A stretch of DNA of 41,006 bases from an uncultured Bacteroidales bacterium (GTDB lineage: Bacteria; Bacteroidota; Bacteroidia; Bacteroidales; F082), in the NCBI GenBank assembly GCA_937896895.1, contig CALBNV010000083.1, forward strand, positions 1-41,006. The letters are read 5' to 3'. Numbering within the stretch: the stretch's first letter is position 1; the number at the start of each line of letters is the position of its first letter. Shown piece by piece: positions 7,374 through 16,182 of this stretch. Made by a program: the position numbers and the translations under genes. The notes beneath the pieces are model-generated. The model was not told the DNA's origin. It was given only the letters and a program-made list of their open reading frames with translations, and made no database searches.

Positions 7374-9587
7374 TCACATTCCGAGTTCCAATTGGTTTTT
7401 CACAAGATTAAAATAATTACCTTTCAGCCGCACAAGCTCATCATGAGTGCCCTGCTCCACGATTTTACCTTTGTCGAGGACGATAATATTATCGGCGTTT
7501 TTCACAGTGCTCAGTCGATGTGCGACAACTATTACAGTTTTCTCTTTGAACAAGTTGTCGAGATTTTTCATGATCACCTGTTCGTTGTTGGCATCAAGAG
7601 CATTAGTCGCCTCGTCGAAGAAAATGTATTTCGTGTTTTTGTACACGGCACGTGCGATGAGGACACGCTGTTTTTGCCCTGAGCTCAAGCCCTTGCCTTC
7701 CAGTCCGATGAACGTGTTCAGCCCGTTGGGTTGCGACTTGATATAGTCATTGAGATTTGCTATATGCACGGCTTCATCAACACATCGCATATCCGGCTTC
7801 GCATCGCTGACACCTATGTTATTTGCGATGGTGTCGGAGAAAATGAAGCCGTCCTGCATCACGACACCGCAGGCCCTGCGCCATTCCTTCACGTTAAACT
7901 CATTGAGTGGCCTGTCATCAAGGAACACGCCGCCCTCCACAGGCTCGTAGAAGCCGAGAATCAACTTCAGCATTGTTGTTTTCCCGCTGCCGCTCATGCC
8001 GACAATGGCTGTAGTCTTGTTCGCAGGTATGGTCAGGCTGATGTCGTCAAGAACCTTTCTTGAATGCGGTCCGTCATATTGAAACGAGACGTTTTTCAAC
8101 ACGATGTTGGCATCTTGCGGTATCTCAGTCTCCTTGCCGACATTCTTAGTGTCTTCATCTTCAATCTGTTGCACTTCATTAAGACGTTCCAGACTGATTT
8201 TGGTATCTTGATAAGAGCGGATAAAAGACACAAGGTCGGCGATAGGCGCGTTCAATTCGCCTATGATGTACTGTATCGACATCATCATGCCAATTGTCAT
8301 ATCCCCGTTTATCACAAGCAACGCCGACATGAAAGAGATCGCCATATTCTTCAGTTGGTCAATCAACGTGCCGCCAATATTCTGAGCCTGCGAGAGTGAA
8401 AGTCCCTTAATACTGACGTCATACAGTCGGTTTTGGGTTTTCTCCCACTCCCACAGTTTCTGCCGTTCGCAGTTGTTCAGTTTGATCTCCTGCATTGATG
8501 TTATCATCTGAACGACATTACTTTCATTACGCGCCGACTCCTGGAACCGCATGTAGTCAAGCTTGCGCCGACGTTTCATGAAAATCAGGATCCAACCGAC
8601 ATACAGCGCACTGCCGACAGCAAAGACACCAAGGATGCTGAAATTATATCCGGCCATCATCACAGAATACACAACCAGACCGATGATGCCCATGGAGATG
8701 CCAATCAGTTCACCTGTAAGGAAATTCTGTATCCTGTCGAAATCACGGATTCGCTGCAACGTGTCGCCCATTCTTCTTGAATCATAAAACGAGATCGGCA
8801 GCCGCATGAGTTTGCCAAGGAAATTGGACACAAGCGAGATGTTCACATTGATCGTGACATGCAACATCAGCCAATTTTTTATTATATGGTTGAGCGACTG
8901 TCCCACGACAAGTGCGAACTGTGCCACGAGGACTATCATGACGAACCTGCTGTCGCCATTTCCGATGCCGATATCGACGATAGACTGTGTCAGCAACGGG
9001 AACAGCATGCTGATGAAGCTGCCCAGAGCCATTCCCAACATGATCTTGAGAATCGATTTCTTGTGCGGCTTCAGAAACCTGACCAGATACCTGAATCCAA
9101 GTTCTTCTTTTGACACATATCCGCTGTCATCATTGCAATTCTCGAACTCCACCGTCGGTTCAAGCAGCAACGCCATTCCCATGTTGCCTTTTATCGGATC
9201 AATCACCGAATACCAGCTTTTCAAGAACGCTTCGACATTGTATCTCAACACGTTGCCAACAGCCGGATCGCCGACAATCACTTTTTTCCGTGTTATCTTA
9301 TATACAACCACAAAATGATTCTGGTTCCAGCTGACCACACACGGACACGGGATAGAGCAAAGCTGCTCGAAAGTTATCTTCACGCCTATTGTCTTGAAGC
9401 CGATACTTTCCGCAGCATCGCTGATACCAAGCAACGACGTACCCGTCTTCCTCTGCACGCTGCGGTTTTTCAGGAATTCCATTGAATACGACTTCCCGTA
9501 GTATTTTGCGATCATCCGAAGACAAGCCGGGCCACAATCGCGTGAATCGTACTGCCGATAAACCGGATATTTTCTTTTCACCTCCAT
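7374..9587 (-). CDS. C39 peptidase-containing ABC exporter (bacteriocin type)
   Basis: The 737-aa protein both cleaves double-glycine-type leaders and exports the peptide. The N-terminal C39 peptidase domain (about 1-140) has the catalytic Cys in DCGPAC (C18), His in NQNHF (H91) and Asp in VGDPA (D107). A six-helix transmembrane domain follows (about 165-460). The nucleotide-binding domain has Walker A GMSGSGKTT (about 530-538), signature LSSGQKQR and Walker B YIFFDEATNALD. The ATG at 9587 overlaps the TGA of the GNAT gene by one base, and an in-frame GTG at 9590 is the alternative start. It sits between the modification genes and the small anchor-like gene, fitting export of the Cys-rich precursor peptide. 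Confidence 0.93.
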   Translation of the reverse strand: MEVKRKYPVYRQYDSRDCGPACLRMIAKYYGKSYSMEFLKNRSVQRKTGTSLLGISDAAESIGFKTIGVKITFEQLCSIPCPCVVSWNQNHFVVVYKITRKKVIVGDPAVGNVLRYNVEAFLKSWYSVIDPIKGNMGMALLLEPTVEFENCNDDSGYVSKEELGFRYLVRFLKPHKKSILKIMLGMALGSFISMLFPLLTQSIVDIGIGNGDSRFVMIVLVAQFALVVGQSLNHIIKNWLMLHVTINVNISLVSNFLGKLMRLPISFYDSRRMGDTLQRIRDFDRIQNFLTGELIGISMGIIGLVVYSVMMAGYNFSILGVFAVGSALYVGWILIFMKRRRKLDYMRFQESARNESNVVQMITSMQEIKLNNCERQKLWEWEKTQNRLYDVSIKGLSLSQAQNIGGTLIDQLKNMAISFMSALLVINGDMTIGMMMSIQYIIGELNAPIADLVSFIRSYQDTKISLERLNEVQQIEDEDTKNVGKETEIPQDANIVLKNVSFQYDGPHSRKVLDDISLTIPANKTTAIVGMSGSGKTTMLKLILGFYEPVEGGVFLDDRPLNEFNVKEWRRACGVVMQDGFIFSDTIANNIGVSDAKPDMRCVDEAVHIANLNDYIKSQPNGLNTFIGLEGKGLSSGQKQRVLIARAVYKNTKYIFFDEATNALDANNEQVIMKNLDNLFKEKTVIVVAHRLSTVKNADNIIVLDKGKIVEQGTHDELVRLKGNYFNLVKNQLELGM

Positions 9588-10495
9588 CACTTGATAGTTT
9601 TTATTGACACAAATGTTTTGTAATCACCCACGATGCAGCCCTCAAATATCCTCCTGTAAAAACGAGCCAGTTTCACATCAGTCTCATCAAATCCGACATA
9701 CACCCGTCTCACACAAGGGCATTCAGCGACCGAATGATTCATCATCCTGTACAAGATCAGATAAGCAAGATTGTTTTCACGATATTCTTCTTTCACATAA
9801 ATACATTCAGCATATATCTCGGTCTCCGACAATCTCAGCATTGACGCCCATGCCACAACCATATCGTCATCAAACACGAAGCACGACAACTTCGGAATGA
9901 GGGTCTTCTTGTTTTTGGCGGGTTGCAGAAAATGAGGAGCGATGGAATCCGCCTGATGCAGGGCCTCGTCAATTTCATCATCACTCATATCGCTCATGAA
10001 GCGGAATTTGAGACTCCCCAGTTGTGCCACCTCATCAATCAGACCCATTTTATAGAACCTGCATTCAGGAACCTTCTTCATGTCCATGACAAGCGTTGAT
10101 GAGTCATATTTCAATGTCGGCCAACAGCCACGAACAAGAAAACGGTTGAATCTGTCAATGTCGGCATTCAAAGAGTCACATTTCAACACGACACGGAATT
10201 CACCATCAAACGACGAAGGCATCCTATCCCGGCACAACAGCGCGACTGCATTCAGCAGTTTCGATCCGATGCGGAGGCCCCGCAGCACCGGCACGACATA
10301 GATAACAAGTATGTTAGCCGTGCCGGTCTGTTCGTTCACAATTGCCGAGACCATTCCAATTATCTCACCCTGCAACTGCGCCGAGCAATGTACCGCCGTC
10401 CTGCAAAGGCGCAACGAATGCTCACATGCGAATTTCACCAGAGCCTCGTCAACGTCAGCCTCAGCGTATATCGTCGCTTCATCAATATCAATCAT
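9587..10495 (-). CDS. Double GNAT-family acetyltransferase of RiPP cluster
   Basis: The approximately 302-aa protein contains two GNAT-like halves. The first half (about 5-125) has GEIIGMVSAIV followed by IYVVPVLRGLRIGSKLL, matching the acetyl-CoA-binding V-x-x-x-x-R-G-x-G-x-G/A pattern. The second half (about 195-300) has MVVAWASML and IYVKEEYRENNLAYLIL, where the pyrophosphate loop is degenerate. The gene overlaps the radical SAM gene upstream by 8 bases and the ABC exporter downstream by 1, so it belongs to the same operon. It may acetylate the peptide, act in self-immunity, or be unrelated to modification. Starts at 10504, 10507 or further upstream are also open. 10495 is chosen for minimal overlap. 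Confidence 0.7.
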   Translation of the reverse strand: MIDIDEATIYAEADVDEALVKFACEHSLRLCRTAVHCSAQLQGEIIGMVSAIVNEQTGTANILVIYVVPVLRGLRIGSKLLNAVALLCRDRMPSSFDGEFRVVLKCDSLNADIDRFNRFLVRGCWPTLKYDSSTLVMDMKKVPECRFYKMGLIDEVAQLGSLKFRFMSDMSDDEIDEALHQADSIAPHFLQPAKNKKTLIPKLSCFVFDDDMVVAWASMLRLSETEIYAECIYVKEEYRENNLAYLILYRMMNHSVAECPCVRRVYVGFDETDVKLARFYRRIFEGCIVGDYKTFVSIKTIK

Positions 10496-11951
10496 AACAC
10501 ACATCATTGATTGGTTTCGGGGCCTTCGGGCAGCGCGGGTCAGGATACAGCCAATTCTCGCGTCCATAAGCACCTATGACATATTTCCAGCAGGCGCCGG
10601 CTCCGCGACGACAACGGGCGAAGTCCTGACATGTCGAACACGCACTTTCCTGCGGGAAGACGGACTGCCTGATATTCCACAACGACAGGGCCTTCTCGGA
10701 ATTCCACACTTCCAACAGTCCGTTCTTCATGAGGTCTCCGATGATAAAGTCCGGATTCCAATACAGCTCCTCGCAGATGGTGACCTTGCCGTCAGGCAGG
10801 ATAGTGAGTCCCAGCACATTACCAGAACACAACGTTCTCTCATTGAACTTCTTGATGTTGCACAGCTCCTCACGCTTTATCGTCTGATCATCGTTCTGGA
10901 TATAAAAGCCGCAATCCAGGCCGTCAAGATAATCGTACACCTCCCTCACCTGCGCCAAAGTCGGTTTCAGTTCCTGGAAACTTTCATTTGACTTGTACAT
11001 GCTCGCGCCGATGGTCGAAACGGTATATTTCTTGAGATGTTTGAGTTTTGATATGAAATCGATGACTTCCTTGACATTCTCCTTGTTGAAAGTATGCCTT
11101 GTATGTGTCCCCTTGACGATGATCTCGATTCCTTTTGTGTCAAGATACAAGAGACTTTCCTTCATTTTCTGGCAATACTCTTCGCCGACGTTCAGATTGC
11201 ACGCAAGTGTCTTGGGATTAAGCGAATCTAGCGAAATCTGCAATGTCTTGAGACCTGTGCCCGCCACCTCGTCAATCTGCTGTCTTGACAATGGAATCTT
11301 TGTGGAAACGAAATCGCAATATCCGTAATCAAGGAGTTTATTCACGATTTTCCTCCAATCCTTATGCAGGAAAACCTCCCCACCCGACAGCTCGAACGTA
11401 CGCACGCCAATGTCGTAGGCTTCTTCTATGATCTTCAAAATACGATCCGTAGGCATCGCCTGATACTGTGTTTTCTTATCCGCGTAGCAATAGACGCAGT
11501 CGGTGACGCATTTTGTATTTATCACAAACAAGACATCTGTGGGAAATGACAGCCTCAGTGTTTCAAAGTCGTACGGCGGCTGAAGAAGAAAATCCTTTGT
11601 TTTGAGATCGCGACGTATTATTCCACACTTATTCTCGACAAGCATGTCTGCCGGAAAGCTGAATATCGTCCCATCAAACTTCACTTTGACATTTGCCTTG
11701 TTGTGTATAAAACCATTCACAAGACTTTCGACTTTATCCTTTGGCATATCGAAAAAGGCACTTATCTCGTCACACACCGAGCCAAGGCACTTATCTCCTT
11801 TGAAAAACGAGAACATGGCCGCCAGCATCGGATGTGTAATCCTTGGGGTCTCAGACTGTTCATTCACATTGACTATCAAAGCCCTCCTACCATCTATTCT
11901 GATTTTGTAATCAAAATTAAGAACTATATTTTTCTCACAATTTGCATTCAT
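10488..11951 (-). CDS. Radical SAM/SPASM peptide maturase
   Basis: The 487-aa protein is a radical SAM enzyme acting on a ribosomal peptide. Residues 1-105 resemble a peptide-recognition (RRE/PqqD-like) region. The [4Fe-4S] SAM-binding motif is CVTDCVYC with C148, C152 and C155. A C-terminal SPASM domain has C375, C393 (DGKVTICEE), C438, C441, C447, C454 and C474, ligands for auxiliary Fe-S clusters. Enzymes of this layout install thioether or C-C crosslinks in sactipeptides, ranthipeptides and related RiPPs. The gene follows the four-Cys precursor gene (103 bp gap with a hairpin) and precedes the GNAT and exporter genes. The exact crosslink is inferred, not seen. Confidence 0.9.
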   Translation of the reverse strand: MNANCEKNIVLNFDYKIRIDGRRALIVNVNEQSETPRITHPMLAAMFSFFKGDKCLGSVCDEISAFFDMPKDKVESLVNGFIHNKANVKVKFDGTIFSFPADMLVENKCGIIRRDLKTKDFLLQPPYDFETLRLSFPTDVLFVINTKCVTDCVYCYADKKTQYQAMPTDRILKIIEEAYDIGVRTFELSGGEVFLHKDWRKIVNKLLDYGYCDFVSTKIPLSRQQIDEVAGTGLKTLQISLDSLNPKTLACNLNVGEEYCQKMKESLLYLDTKGIEIIVKGTHTRHTFNKENVKEVIDFISKLKHLKKYTVSTIGASMYKSNESFQELKPTLAQVREVYDYLDGLDCGFYIQNDDQTIKREELCNIKKFNERTLCSGNVLGLTILPDGKVTICEELYWNPDFIIGDLMKNGLLEVWNSEKALSLWNIRQSVFPQESACSTCQDFARCRRGAGACWKYVIGAYGRENWLYPDPRCPKAPKPINDVCYD

Positions 11952-11986
11952 AATAATTTTGGTTTAGAAACGTAAACATTTAAAAG

Positions 11987-12044
11987 CCCTGGCCAACGAC
12001 TCCACAAGGTCACCAAAGACCACATGGCCTTTCGATGGCCAGGG
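11987..12044 (-). terminator. Hairpin between precursor and maturase genes
   Basis: On the minus strand, CCCTGGCCA (12044-12036) pairs perfectly with TGGCCAGGG (11995-11987), with an inner GGTC/GACC stem, then CTTTTAA. It is a weak intrinsic terminator or an mRNA-stabilising stem. It would allow much more precursor than maturase to be made. Confidence 0.6.
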
Positions 12045-12054
12045 GTGGTTCATG

Positions 12055-12258
12055 TTACTTCAACGCTTTGCCGAGGTTCACATCCACTGATGAAGTGTTG
12101 TCTCCTCGGCTGCTATTCTGGCAACTCTTCAGGCATGCCTGCTGGCATCCCTTTGAGCACTGCACATCGTTTGCACCATTTTCAATCTGTTCCATCATTT
12201 CGTCGGAGAGGAACTCTGCCGAAGCCAATACTGGCATTTTTTTCAATTCGTCCTTCAT
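12055..12258 (-). CDS. RiPP precursor peptide, GG/GA leader, CxxxCxxxCxxxC core
   Basis: The 67-aa peptide is the likely substrate of the neighbouring maturase and exporter. Residues 1-29 form a leader with the Bacteroidales double-glycine style L-S-D-E-M-M-E-Q-I-E-N-G-A, predicted to be cut after A29. The core (about 30-67) carries four Cys at 34, 38, 42 and 46 in strict three-residue spacing (CSKGCQQACLKSC), then a Ser/Asn/Gly-rich tail ending GKALK. No other Cys occurs. The pattern recalls GG-Bacteroidales natural-product precursors and CXXX-repeat peptides. It is not a classical lantibiotic, and no lanthionine synthetase is present. Because leader, Cys spacing and gene order agree, the assignment is fairly safe. 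The final structure is not. Confidence 0.8.
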   Translation of the reverse strand: MKDELKKMPVLASAEFLSDEMMEQIENGANDVQCSKGCQQACLKSCQNSSRGDNTSSVDVNLGKALK

Positions 12259-12377
12259 GACTTTAAAAAATTTTGATTAAAAAAACACACTGCAACACTT
12301 ATCCCTGCAGTCTGGGATATTACAATTATGACCAAGAAATTTAAAAAACTATCAGTGTAATCCTGAGTATCAATAGA

Positions 12378-14768
12378 TTATCTAAATCTACCAATATCAT
12401 TTTTAGACTCATTGACACCTTTGTCGTCGACCTTACCGCCGCCCTTGAATTTCACGGCAAAAGTAAGTTTCAGCACCCTGTTGGCATAGTCTGCGGTATT
12501 GTCGATGACATTGCCATACAGGTGTTCACACGAACTGATCTTTAATGAGGAGAATATATCTTGCGCATCGAACACGAGAGAGAACATTCCGTCCTTGCCC
12601 CAGCAATATGAGACCCCTGCATCCATAGTCCAGTACGAGGAAATCTCCTTTTCCGGCATCTTTGTGCGTGGCCAGTACTTCGCCCACAAATACACGTCTA
12701 AACCGTCGAAAATGTTATAGTTCATACTGCCAGACAATGTCGTCTGCCAATACGACGACTTCCGTCCCGCATCAAGATGATAGCCGTTTTTAAAGTTCAC
12801 CTCGTCGTTATACGATGCGCTCACCTCCACACGGCCCGTTATGGCTTCTTTAAACATTCTGTACAACGATGTGAGCGACATGACACAACTTCTCGTGTCA
12901 TATACATTCTTATACCTGTACACCCGAAGGTCAGCCGATGACTCTTCATCAAGCAAATAAGCAGCGATGTCGTATTTATAAACGTATCTGACACTGATGA
13001 GACATGCATTGAAAAACGATTGGTTAATAAGGAAACCGTATGTTCTTGACGGATTCACATCAGGGTTACCCATCTTTACAGTGTATTCATCAACCTGTCT
13101 ATTTCCAGGCAACATTGCGCTGTAATCAGGATTGGACAACTGTGACGACATCCCAAGGCCCAACGAGTAAATTTTGCTTCTGTAATAAAAGGCCGCAAAC
13201 GGGAGCAGATAATTATAATCCTTCTGCAATGTTTTGCCGTCTGACACAAAATCGAAATCACGGTTGATATGGACAAAGCGAGAAGAGATGTCCATTGAGA
13301 AGAACCTGCCGAAATCAAAATTGTAGTTGACATATCCTTCAAAGTTCCGTTCCACTCCATGCATATTGCTTGACTGATGCCAAGGCTGTAGTACCGGTTC
13401 ATCATATTTGACATCATCGTCAAGTATGCCAACGTGCAGCAAGACACCTGCGAGCAATTTAGAGGAATTACGGAACAAATGGGCGTAATCGAACTTCAGA
13501 TCATGCTGCCACCCCGTCATGCGCGGATATGTGTACAGGCTCCATTGTTCAGGACCATCTGGATGGAGAAAGTTATAACGATTCGACTTTGTGCGCAGGC
13601 CGCCGTAGAGTATTCCGTATGAGGCCTTAAAACTGTTCGGAAGAGTGTCGGGCGTGGAATATTCAATATTGCCGGTCCACAAGTCGTCGTTGCCCTCATT
13701 ATACGACCGTTGTCCGTAATCGCGGATGCCTGTTGTGTCATTCGCATGTAACATCGTCAAGTCAGTATTTTTAGAGAAGTCATCATAAAACCAGAAGTTG
13801 AAGTTAAGAGTATGCTTGTTCTTAAGTCTCCACTCCAGATTGGCGAGTCCTGTCAGCACGTTGACACGTCCGTCTCCGGTACTGTTTGCCTTCATTGTTG
13901 AGCCGTCGGCGAAGTGCGAGTCATCAATGCTGCGGTACCATGTCGGGCGGTTGTCGTAAGACAGGAGGGCGTTGAACACCACGTTGCCTTTTTTCATGAT
14001 CACAGAGCCGTTGGCGCCGCCGCCGAAGTCATTGTCAGGATATTCGGCGAGAGAGCCGTGGCCTGCCACTCTTGCGAAATAACCGTCGTAATACATTTCC
14101 TTCATTTTAATGTTAATGACGACTCCGTTTGAGAGTGCCGACCTTGTGCCATCGTTGGCCAGCACCAGCTCCACCGTCTCGATCATCGAAGCCGGCAACG
14201 CCTCCAAGAGGTCCAGCGCCATTGTGCCGCCGGCACTCTGTTCGCGACCGTCTATATAAAGTGTGGCGCCTTGTCCGTTGAGCGTCAGCCCTTCCCGTTC
14301 ATTGGCCGTAACACCCGGAAGCCTGTCAAGCATCCTCGTCGTACTCATGGAATTGACATTTGCCATCTGGCTGACATTCACGACAGTAGTGCCCCCACGC
14401 TGTTCTATCAGCGGCTTCTTCGCCACGACATCCACGCCTTCTATCATATACAACGCCATGTGCATGTATATCTCCATGACCGTGTCGGTGGCAGCCAACG
14501 GGATGACCTGTCTTTCATACGACAGATGCGTCACTTCGAGCAGGTATTTCAAGTCATTTTCCATTGTCACCCCAAACGAGAAACCGCCGTCAGCCCCTGT
14601 ACTCTGCGAGGCGACCTGTACAGAATCAGAGGTGATAACGCGCACTTCTGCCGAAGGAAGCCCTTCGAGAAAATCATCGTAAACTGTTCCATACACCTTG
14701 GTCTGCTGTCCGTGTAACAACATGGAAACCGATGTCAACACAAACAATGTCAATAATTTCTTCATCAT
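12378..14768 (-). CDS. TonB-dependent outer-membrane beta-barrel receptor
   Basis: The approximately 796-aa protein has a signal peptide (M-M-K-K-L-L-T to about residue 20). A carboxypeptidase-regulatory-like domain follows (about 22-105), starting TKVYGTVYDDF. Next is a plug domain (about 115-220) with MLDRLPGVTANEREGLTLNGQG and VVINIKMK, then a long beta-barrel. The layout is that of the Bacteroidota outer-membrane beta-barrel receptors related to TonB-dependent transporters. The ATG at 14768 fits the signal peptide, and an upstream TTG is rejected. It lies first in the RiPP gene run, 119 bp before the precursor, so it may transport or sense the peptide. No SusD partner is present, which argues against glycan uptake. 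The 119-bp gap shows no clear -7 box for the precursor. Confidence 0.85.
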   Translation of the reverse strand: MMKKLLTLFVLTSVSMLLHGQQTKVYGTVYDDFLEGLPSAEVRVITSDSVQVASQSTGADGGFSFGVTMENDLKYLLEVTHLSYERQVIPLAATDTVMEIYMHMALYMIEGVDVVAKKPLIEQRGGTTVVNVSQMANVNSMSTTRMLDRLPGVTANEREGLTLNGQGATLYIDGREQSAGGTMALDLLEALPASMIETVELVLANDGTRSALSNGVVINIKMKEMYYDGYFARVAGHGSLAEYPDNDFGGGANGSVIMKKGNVVFNALLSYDNRPTWYRSIDDSHFADGSTMKANSTGDGRVNVLTGLANLEWRLKNKHTLNFNFWFYDDFSKNTDLTMLHANDTTGIRDYGQRSYNEGNDDLWTGNIEYSTPDTLPNSFKASYGILYGGLRTKSNRYNFLHPDGPEQWSLYTYPRMTGWQHDLKFDYAHLFRNSSKLLAGVLLHVGILDDDVKYDEPVLQPWHQSSNMHGVERNFEGYVNYNFDFGRFFSMDISSRFVHINRDFDFVSDGKTLQKDYNYLLPFAAFYYRSKIYSLGLGMSSQLSNPDYSAMLPGNRQVDEYTVKMGNPDVNPSRTYGFLINQSFFNACLISVRYVYKYDIAAYLLDEESSADLRVYRYKNVYDTRSCVMSLTSLYRMFKEAITGRVEVSASYNDEVNFKNGYHLDAGRKSSYWQTTLSGSMNYNIFDGLDVYLWAKYWPRTKMPEKEISSYWTMDAGVSYCWGKDGMFSLVFDAQDIFSSLKISSCEHLYGNVIDNTADYANRVLKLTFAVKFKGGGKVDDKGVNESKNDIGRFR

Positions 14769-14875
14769 ATACTTTTTATTTAGTGGTTTAACCTTAAAAT
14801 TCAAGGAAATTCCGTGCCTGTCTTTTGCAAACCTTCCTCAGTTTTCCTTTTACTTTTTCTTTTGCTTTCACGATG

Positions 14876-14906
14876 CAAAAATACATCACGAATCCGCGTT
14901 TGTCAA
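14876..14906 (-). promoter_or_regulatory. Promoter of outer-membrane barrel/RiPP operon
   Basis: On the minus strand a TTG (14906-14904) is followed after 20 bp by TATTTTTG (14883-14876). This matches the Bacteroidota promoter with normal spacing. The leader to the ATG at 14768 is about 100 nt. It diverges from the pyrBI promoter. Confidence 0.65.
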
Positions 14907-15042
14907 GAACTTTTTTCTTTAATTTTATTTACAATTCATTGATACTCCGTGCATTATGTAAATTTTTATTTACATTACACCTATTTAATATAGTGGTTTG
15001 TTATTGCAACGCCATTCTCTCCATTTTTTTAATATTTTTTCA

Positions 15043-15070
15043 TTGCAAATCAAAAAATGTTGTATTTTTG
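15043..15070 (+). promoter_or_regulatory. pyrBI promoter
   Basis: TTG at 15043-15045 and TATTTTTG at 15063-15070 are 17 bp apart, matching the Bacteroidota TTG/TAnnTTTG promoter. Transcription would start near 15077. That leaves a leader of about 165 nt before pyrB containing a short ORF and a terminator. Confidence 0.7.
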
Positions 15071-15077
15071 CAGCTTG

Positions 15078-15236
15078 ATGATTGAGCAAAGAATCTTATC
15101 GAAGATGCCTCATAATGATGGTGGAAAAAGAAGTTTTTCTTTGACAGGTATCGTATTTATTTTGCAGACGGTCTTTTTTAAGCCGTCATTTTTTTTGTCA
15201 AAAATCGAATTAAATATAGTAACAATAAAAAAATAA
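15078..15236 (+). CDS. Candidate pyrBI leader peptide (52 codons)
   Basis: An uninterrupted ORF runs from ATG 15078 (or in-frame ATG 15105) to TAA 15234-15236, ending six bases before the pyrB ATG. It reads through the U-rich stretch (15135-15164) and across the whole terminator hairpin, so a ribosome close behind RNA polymerase would block the hairpin. This is the arrangement of the enteric pyrBI leader peptide. The first ATG is almost at the predicted transcript 5' end, so the second is at least as likely. The product is rich in Phe, Ile and Lys and needs no function of its own. Its existence is inferred from geometry. Confidence 0.5.
   Translation: MIEQRILSKMPHNDGGKRSFSLTGIVFILQTVFFKPSFFLSKIELNIVTIKK
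15167..15196 (+). terminator. pyrBI attenuator (intrinsic terminator)
   Basis: GACGG (15167-15171) pairs with CCGTC (15183-15187). CTT (15173-15175) pairs with AAG (15180-15182) across a one-base bulge and a TTTT loop. Eight T follow at 15189-15196. It lies 46 bp before pyrB and after the pyrBI promoter. The upstream gene is divergent, so this terminator can only attenuate pyrBI. Confidence 0.75.
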
Positions 15237-15242
15237 CCAACA

Positions 15243-16163
15243 ATGTCTATCTCTTTAAAAAACCGTAGTCTCATTTCGATCAACGACTACACTCCGGAAG
15301 AAATCTGCCACATTCTTGACATTGCGGAAGACTTTGAGAGACAACGTCTTCAGAATTTGTTGAACGGCCGCGTCATTGCATCATTGTTTTTTGAGCCTTC
15401 AACGAGAACCAGATTAAGTTTTGAGACCGCAATCCAACTTCTCGGTGGCAATGTCATCGGATTCAGCAGCACGGCAGGGACGAGCGTCCAGAAAGGCGAA
15501 TCGTTGAGAGACACCATCACGATGGTGGCCAGTTATGCAGACCTTATCGTTATGCGCAACCCGATTGATGGTTCTGCACGTTTCGCCTCAGAAGTATCTA
15601 AAGTGCCGATTATCAATGCAGGTGACGGCTCGAACCAGCACCCCACACAATGTCTGCTTGACCTGTATTCAATCCGCAAGACCCAAGGCACTCTTGAGAA
15701 TCTTGAAATAACAATGGTCGGCGACCTCAAGTACGGCCGCACGGTACACAGCCTCGTCCAGGCGATGTGCCATTTCAACGCAAAATTCAATTTTGTATCA
15801 CCTAACGAACTAAGAATGCCGTCAACTGTGATCCAATACATCAAAGATGCCGGTCTCGAATATCACGAATACACTGACTTGGAAGAGGTTATACCTCATT
15901 CGGACATTATTTACATGACCCGCGTACAACGCGAGCGTTTCCCTGACCCACTCGAATACGAGAAAGTCAAGAACGCATACATTCTGCGCAATTACATGCT
16001 TGAACCGGCGAAGGAAAACTGCCGCATTTTGCACCCGCTACCTCGTGTCAATGAAATAAACGAGGACGTTGACCAGAATCCGAAGGCTTATTATTTCCAG
16101 CAGGCACAGAACGGGCTTTATGTACGCGAGGCTCTGATTGCTGCAATCTTGGGATTAAAATAA
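15243..16163 (+). CDS. pyrB: Aspartate carbamoyltransferase catalytic chain
   Basis: The 306-aa protein is the catalytic subunit of aspartate transcarbamoylase. It joins carbamoyl phosphate and aspartate in the second step of pyrimidine synthesis. The carbamoyl-phosphate site FFEPSTRTR is at about 49-57, HPTQ at 133-136 and HPLPR at 264-268, all canonical. Length is normal. It is followed after 19 bp by pyrI, so the enzyme should be the allosteric dodecamer type (catalytic trimers with regulatory dimers). The leader carries a promoter, a short ORF and an attenuator, predicting regulation by UTP level. Confidence 0.97.
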   Translation: MSISLKNRSLISINDYTPEEICHILDIAEDFERQRLQNLLNGRVIASLFFEPSTRTRLSFETAIQLLGGNVIGFSSTAGTSVQKGESLRDTITMVASYADLIVMRNPIDGSARFASEVSKVPIINAGDGSNQHPTQCLLDLYSIRKTQGTLENLEITMVGDLKYGRTVHSLVQAMCHFNAKFNFVSPNELRMPSTVIQYIKDAGLEYHEYTDLEEVIPHSDIIYMTRVQRERFPDPLEYEKVKNAYILRNYMLEPAKENCRILHPLPRVNEINEDVDQNPKAYYFQQAQNGLYVREALIAAILGLK

Positions 16164-16182
16164 CACTAAAACATTGAAAATC

